A DNA stretch of 64,000 nucleotides from positions 56,894 to 120,893 of the forward strand of contig NZ_WIAD01000010.1 in NCBI RefSeq assembly GCF_009618275.1, in the 5' to 3' direction. This document shows positions 62,134 through 64,000 of this stretch, piece after piece; within the stretch, counting starts at the first letter, position 1, and each line of letters begins with the position of its first letter. The position numbers and the translations under genes are program-made. The notes beneath the pieces were generated by a model, which was given only the letters and a program-made list of their open reading frames with translations, searched no databases and was not told the origin of the DNA. This DNA comes from Roseimaritima sediminicola (GTDB lineage: Bacteria > Planctomycetota > Planctomycetia > Pirellulales > Pirellulaceae).

Positions 62134-62784
62134 TTACGGACTTAACCGCTCGATCCGCCACTGCTGCTGTTCACGCGTATAACAGACGCGGTCGTGAATC
62201 CGGTTGGGCCGCCCCTGCCAGAACTCGATCCGCCGCGGGTGCACGACGTAGCCGCCCCAGTGCGGTGGCCGCGGCACGCTCTGGCCCTCGTACTGCCGAG
62301 CCAATTCGTCGTAGCGCTGCTGAAGGTGTTCGCGCGAGGCCACCGGCGCCGACTGGGCGCTCAGCGACGCGCCCAACTGGCTCTCCCGCGGTCGTCGCTG
62401 GAAGTACTCGTCGGAAAGCTGCGGCGACGTTTTTTCGACGCTGCCGTCGACGCGAATCTGCCGTTCCAGATGAGGCCAGAACCAACACAGCGCAGCGACC
62501 GGGTTCTCGGCCAACTGCCGTCCTTTGATGCTGTGGTAATTGGTAAAGAACGTGAAACCCTGCTCGCTGACCTGCTTGAGCAGGACGATGCGGTTGCTGA
62601 CCTGACCGCTGCGATCGGCCGTCGAGAGCGTGGCGGCATTGACCTCCAGCCACGCCGGCGGGTCGGCTTCGCGGGCCTGGTCGAACCAGCGGCGGAACTG
62701 GTCGATCGGGTCTGGCAACACATCGGCCTCGTCCAGCCCCCCCAACTGGTAGTTCCTGCGCATCGATTCCAATTCGTCTGACAT
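62134..62784 (-). CDS. pdxH: pyridoxamine 5'-phosphate oxidase
   Basis: 216 residues, the normal family length. Seen: MRRNYQLGGLDEADVLPDPIDQFRRWFDQA, SNRIVLLKQVSEQGFTFFTNYHSIKGRQLAENPVAALCWFWPHLERQIRVDG (FMN-binding), SDEYFQRRPRESQLGASLSAQS and the C-terminal WGGYVVHPRRIEFWQGRPNRIHDRV. It oxidises pyridoxine or pyridoxamine phosphate to PLP with FMN. It is divergent from the AlgH/YqgE-family gene. Confidence 0.97.
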   Translation of the reverse strand: MSDELESMRRNYQLGGLDEADVLPDPIDQFRRWFDQAREADPPAWLEVNAATLSTADRSGQVSNRIVLLKQVSEQGFTFFTNYHSIKGRQLAENPVAALCWFWPHLERQIRVDGSVEKTSPQLSDEYFQRRPRESQLGASLSAQSAPVASREHLQQRYDELARQYEGQSVPRPPHWGGYVVHPRRIEFWQGRPNRIHDRVCYTREQQQWRIERLSP

Positions 62785-62947
62785 GACACCTAACCGTTTG
62801 AGTTACAAGGACTTGGAGAAGATTTTAGCCCGACCGCTGTGAATTGGCCCGGGGTTTGCCACTAAGTGTGTCGGTCCTGGTTTCACTGTCAACTTGGCCA
62901 CGGGTTTGGCCGAGAACGCAAGCGAGGTACTTCAGTTGGAAAGGCCC

Positions 62948-63508
62948 ATGACTCAATCACTAACCGGAAATCTGTTGGTAGCTTCCACGGAATTGGATGG
63001 CGAAGTGTTTGCACGCTCGGTGTGCTTGGTCGTGCATCACGATGATGACGGAGCGATCGGTCTGATGTTGAATCGACCGCTGCATCCGCAGCCGGCGGAG
63101 TTACTTTCGTTATTGGGAAGCGAGCATTCGCGCGTGCCGGCCGCGGCCGAAGGCACCGTTCATTTTGGGGGTCCGCTATCCGGACCGGTCGTCGCCCTGC
63201 ATGCCCTGCCGGCCCTGGCCGAATCGGAAACGTCCAGCGGGATCTACGTGGCCGCCCAAAAGGATCATCTGGAAAAACTGATGCACCAGGCGGCCCCGAT
63301 GCGGTTGATCGTCGGTCACGCGGGCTGGGCGTCGGGCCAGTTGGAAGCGGAGATCGCCGAGGGCAGCTGGCATGTCACGCCGGCTTCGCCCGAGATCATC
63401 TTCAGCCCCGACGAGGCGATGTGGGCCCGCTCGATCCGTCATGCTTCGGGTCGGACGTTGGCTCGTTGGGTCGGTGCTCGCCCTGTTCCGAGCCCTGAGC
63501 TAAATTAA
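62948..63508 (+). CDS. AlgH/YqgE-family protein
   Basis: 186 residues from ATG 62948 with GGAAAGG upstream. Family features: LTGNLLVASTELDGEVFARSVCLVVHHDDDGAIGLMLNRPL, VHFGGPLSGPVVALHAL and RLIVGHAGWASGQLEAEIAEGSWHVTPASPEIIFS. The family (UPF0301) has a conserved fold and no firm activity; Pseudomonas AlgH is tied to alginate regulation. The frame is open 18 codons further upstream without homology. Confidence 0.93.
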   Translation: MTQSLTGNLLVASTELDGEVFARSVCLVVHHDDDGAIGLMLNRPLHPQPAELLSLLGSEHSRVPAAAEGTVHFGGPLSGPVVALHALPALAESETSSGIYVAAQKDHLEKLMHQAAPMRLIVGHAGWASGQLEAEIAEGSWHVTPASPEIIFSPDEAMWARSIRHASGRTLARWVGARPVPSPELN

Positions 63509-63597
63509 GCGGTTTTCCCCGAAGCGGGTTGCCCGCCGAGCCATTGGCCGGACCTGAGCTTCGGAATTGATCACTGTTTTGCCGAGTAGCTGCGACT

Positions 63598-63963
63598 GTG
63601 TCCGAATCTGCCGCCGAAAAACCTTTTTACATCCAACGACGCCGCTTGGGACGAATTAAATTCATTCAAGCGGAAGGCAAATTCGGATTCATCGATGCCG
63701 AAGACTTTCGTGAAGACGTTTTCTTCCACCACACGGCCTGGGACAGCAAACCGCGACGCCCCGAAGTGGACCTGTTCGTCGAGTTCGAAATCGACGAGCC
63801 TTACCGGGTGAAAGAGAACAAACTGCGGGCGACCGTGGTGCGGTTGACGACCCGTCCCGAGGGCGCGGCCCTGGATCCCGTCACCGACCCGCACTTGCGC
63901 GCCAAGCACCACCCCAAAGCCCGCCGCCGCCGCCCCAGCTGGCGCAACAAAGACGCGGAATAG
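63598..63963 (+). CDS. cold-shock-domain protein with basic tail
   Basis: 121 residues from a GTG at 63598. A cold-shock domain with RNP1-like EGKFGFIDAED and RNP2-like DVFFHHTAW (LGRIKFIQAEGKFGFI), followed by a segment ending in KARRRRPSWRNKDAE. It should bind single-stranded RNA or DNA. It is longer than a canonical 66-70 residue CSP: about ten residues precede the domain and a basic tail follows. A family A unit begins about 6 bases after the TAG stop. Confidence 0.87.
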   Translation: MSESAAEKPFYIQRRRLGRIKFIQAEGKFGFIDAEDFREDVFFHHTAWDSKPRRPEVDLFVEFEIDEPYRVKENKLRATVVRLTTRPEGAALDPVTDPHLRAKHHPKARRRRPSWRNKDAE

Positions 63964-63969
63964 CCCCCA

Positions 63970-64000
63970 GTGGCATAGGCTTCTAGCCTGTGAACAGTGG
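63970..64000 (+). repeat. family A unit, cut by window end
   Basis: AGTGGCATAGGCTTCTAGCC with loop TCT in place of TCC; a further unit may continue beyond the window. Confidence 0.85.

Overview
The window looks like a GC-rich chromosome segment of a planctomycete, most like the Pirellulaceae (Rhodopirellula relatives). Supporting signs are two DUF1559 prepilin-like secreted proteins with the [19 protein letters not shown] leader, three secreted Cys-type sulfatases, a large cytochrome c/propeller protein of the PVC type, many lipoproteins, and intergenic regions full of short hairpin repeats. No rRNA, tRNA, CRISPR array, phage or transposase gene was recognised. All family names come from reading the sequence and remembered family motifs; no database search was run.

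Layout. 1-1325 (+): a split transketolase, its first subunit cut by the window edge. 1536-13206 (-): an exopolysaccharide/O-antigen cluster with a POTRA protein, a Wza-like exporter, a Wzc-like tyrosine kinase, an O-antigen ligase/polymerase, and a dehydrogenase, acetyltransferase and aminotransferase resembling the WlbA/WlbB/WlbC set for 2,3-diamino-uronic acid sugars. 13799-18788 (-): a membrane protein, asd, a SUMF1-fold protein and an HtrA protease. 19063-25657 (+): a glucuronate-isomerase-like enzyme with a long acidic repeat tail, RNase R, and an Hpt/HD-GYP signalling pair. 25776-28170: a FadL-like porin and a methyltransferase, convergent. 28799-34372 (+): a 1857-residue pseudokinase/ATPase/histidine kinase/response regulator hybrid. 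34701-36411 and 51835-53334: two copies of a DUF1559, terminator, small lipoprotein module. 36473-43313: a transglutaminase lipoprotein, a hypothetical protein, nadD, priA and a small membrane protein. 43627-47591: the large cytochrome and a BON-domain protein. 48089-61027: algal-polysaccharide catabolism, with two coupled sulfatases, then fucI, an aldehyde dehydrogenase and a double-domain class II aldolase, and a third sulfatase. 61296-63963: a secreted glycine-rich protein, pdxH, an AlgH/YqgE protein and a cold-shock-domain protein.

The most unusual signal is not in the proteins. At least four families of short hairpins (named A to D here) sit at the 3' ends of genes. Each begins with TAG followed by a tight stem with a 3-5 nt loop. 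In seven genes the TAG of the repeat is the stop codon. Family B keeps a GCCA loop while its stem changes by paired substitutions, which is covariation. A composite of family A arrays flanking a 290-bp hairpin cluster occurs twice in inverted orientation, 34 kb apart.

The sulfatases, L-fucose isomerase, aldolase and aldehyde dehydrogenase fit use of sulfated fucans or similar marine polysaccharides. The exporter cluster builds a surface polysaccharide, probably containing a diacetamido uronic acid. Several proteins carry in-frame tandem repeats in linkers, which points to frequent replication slippage.
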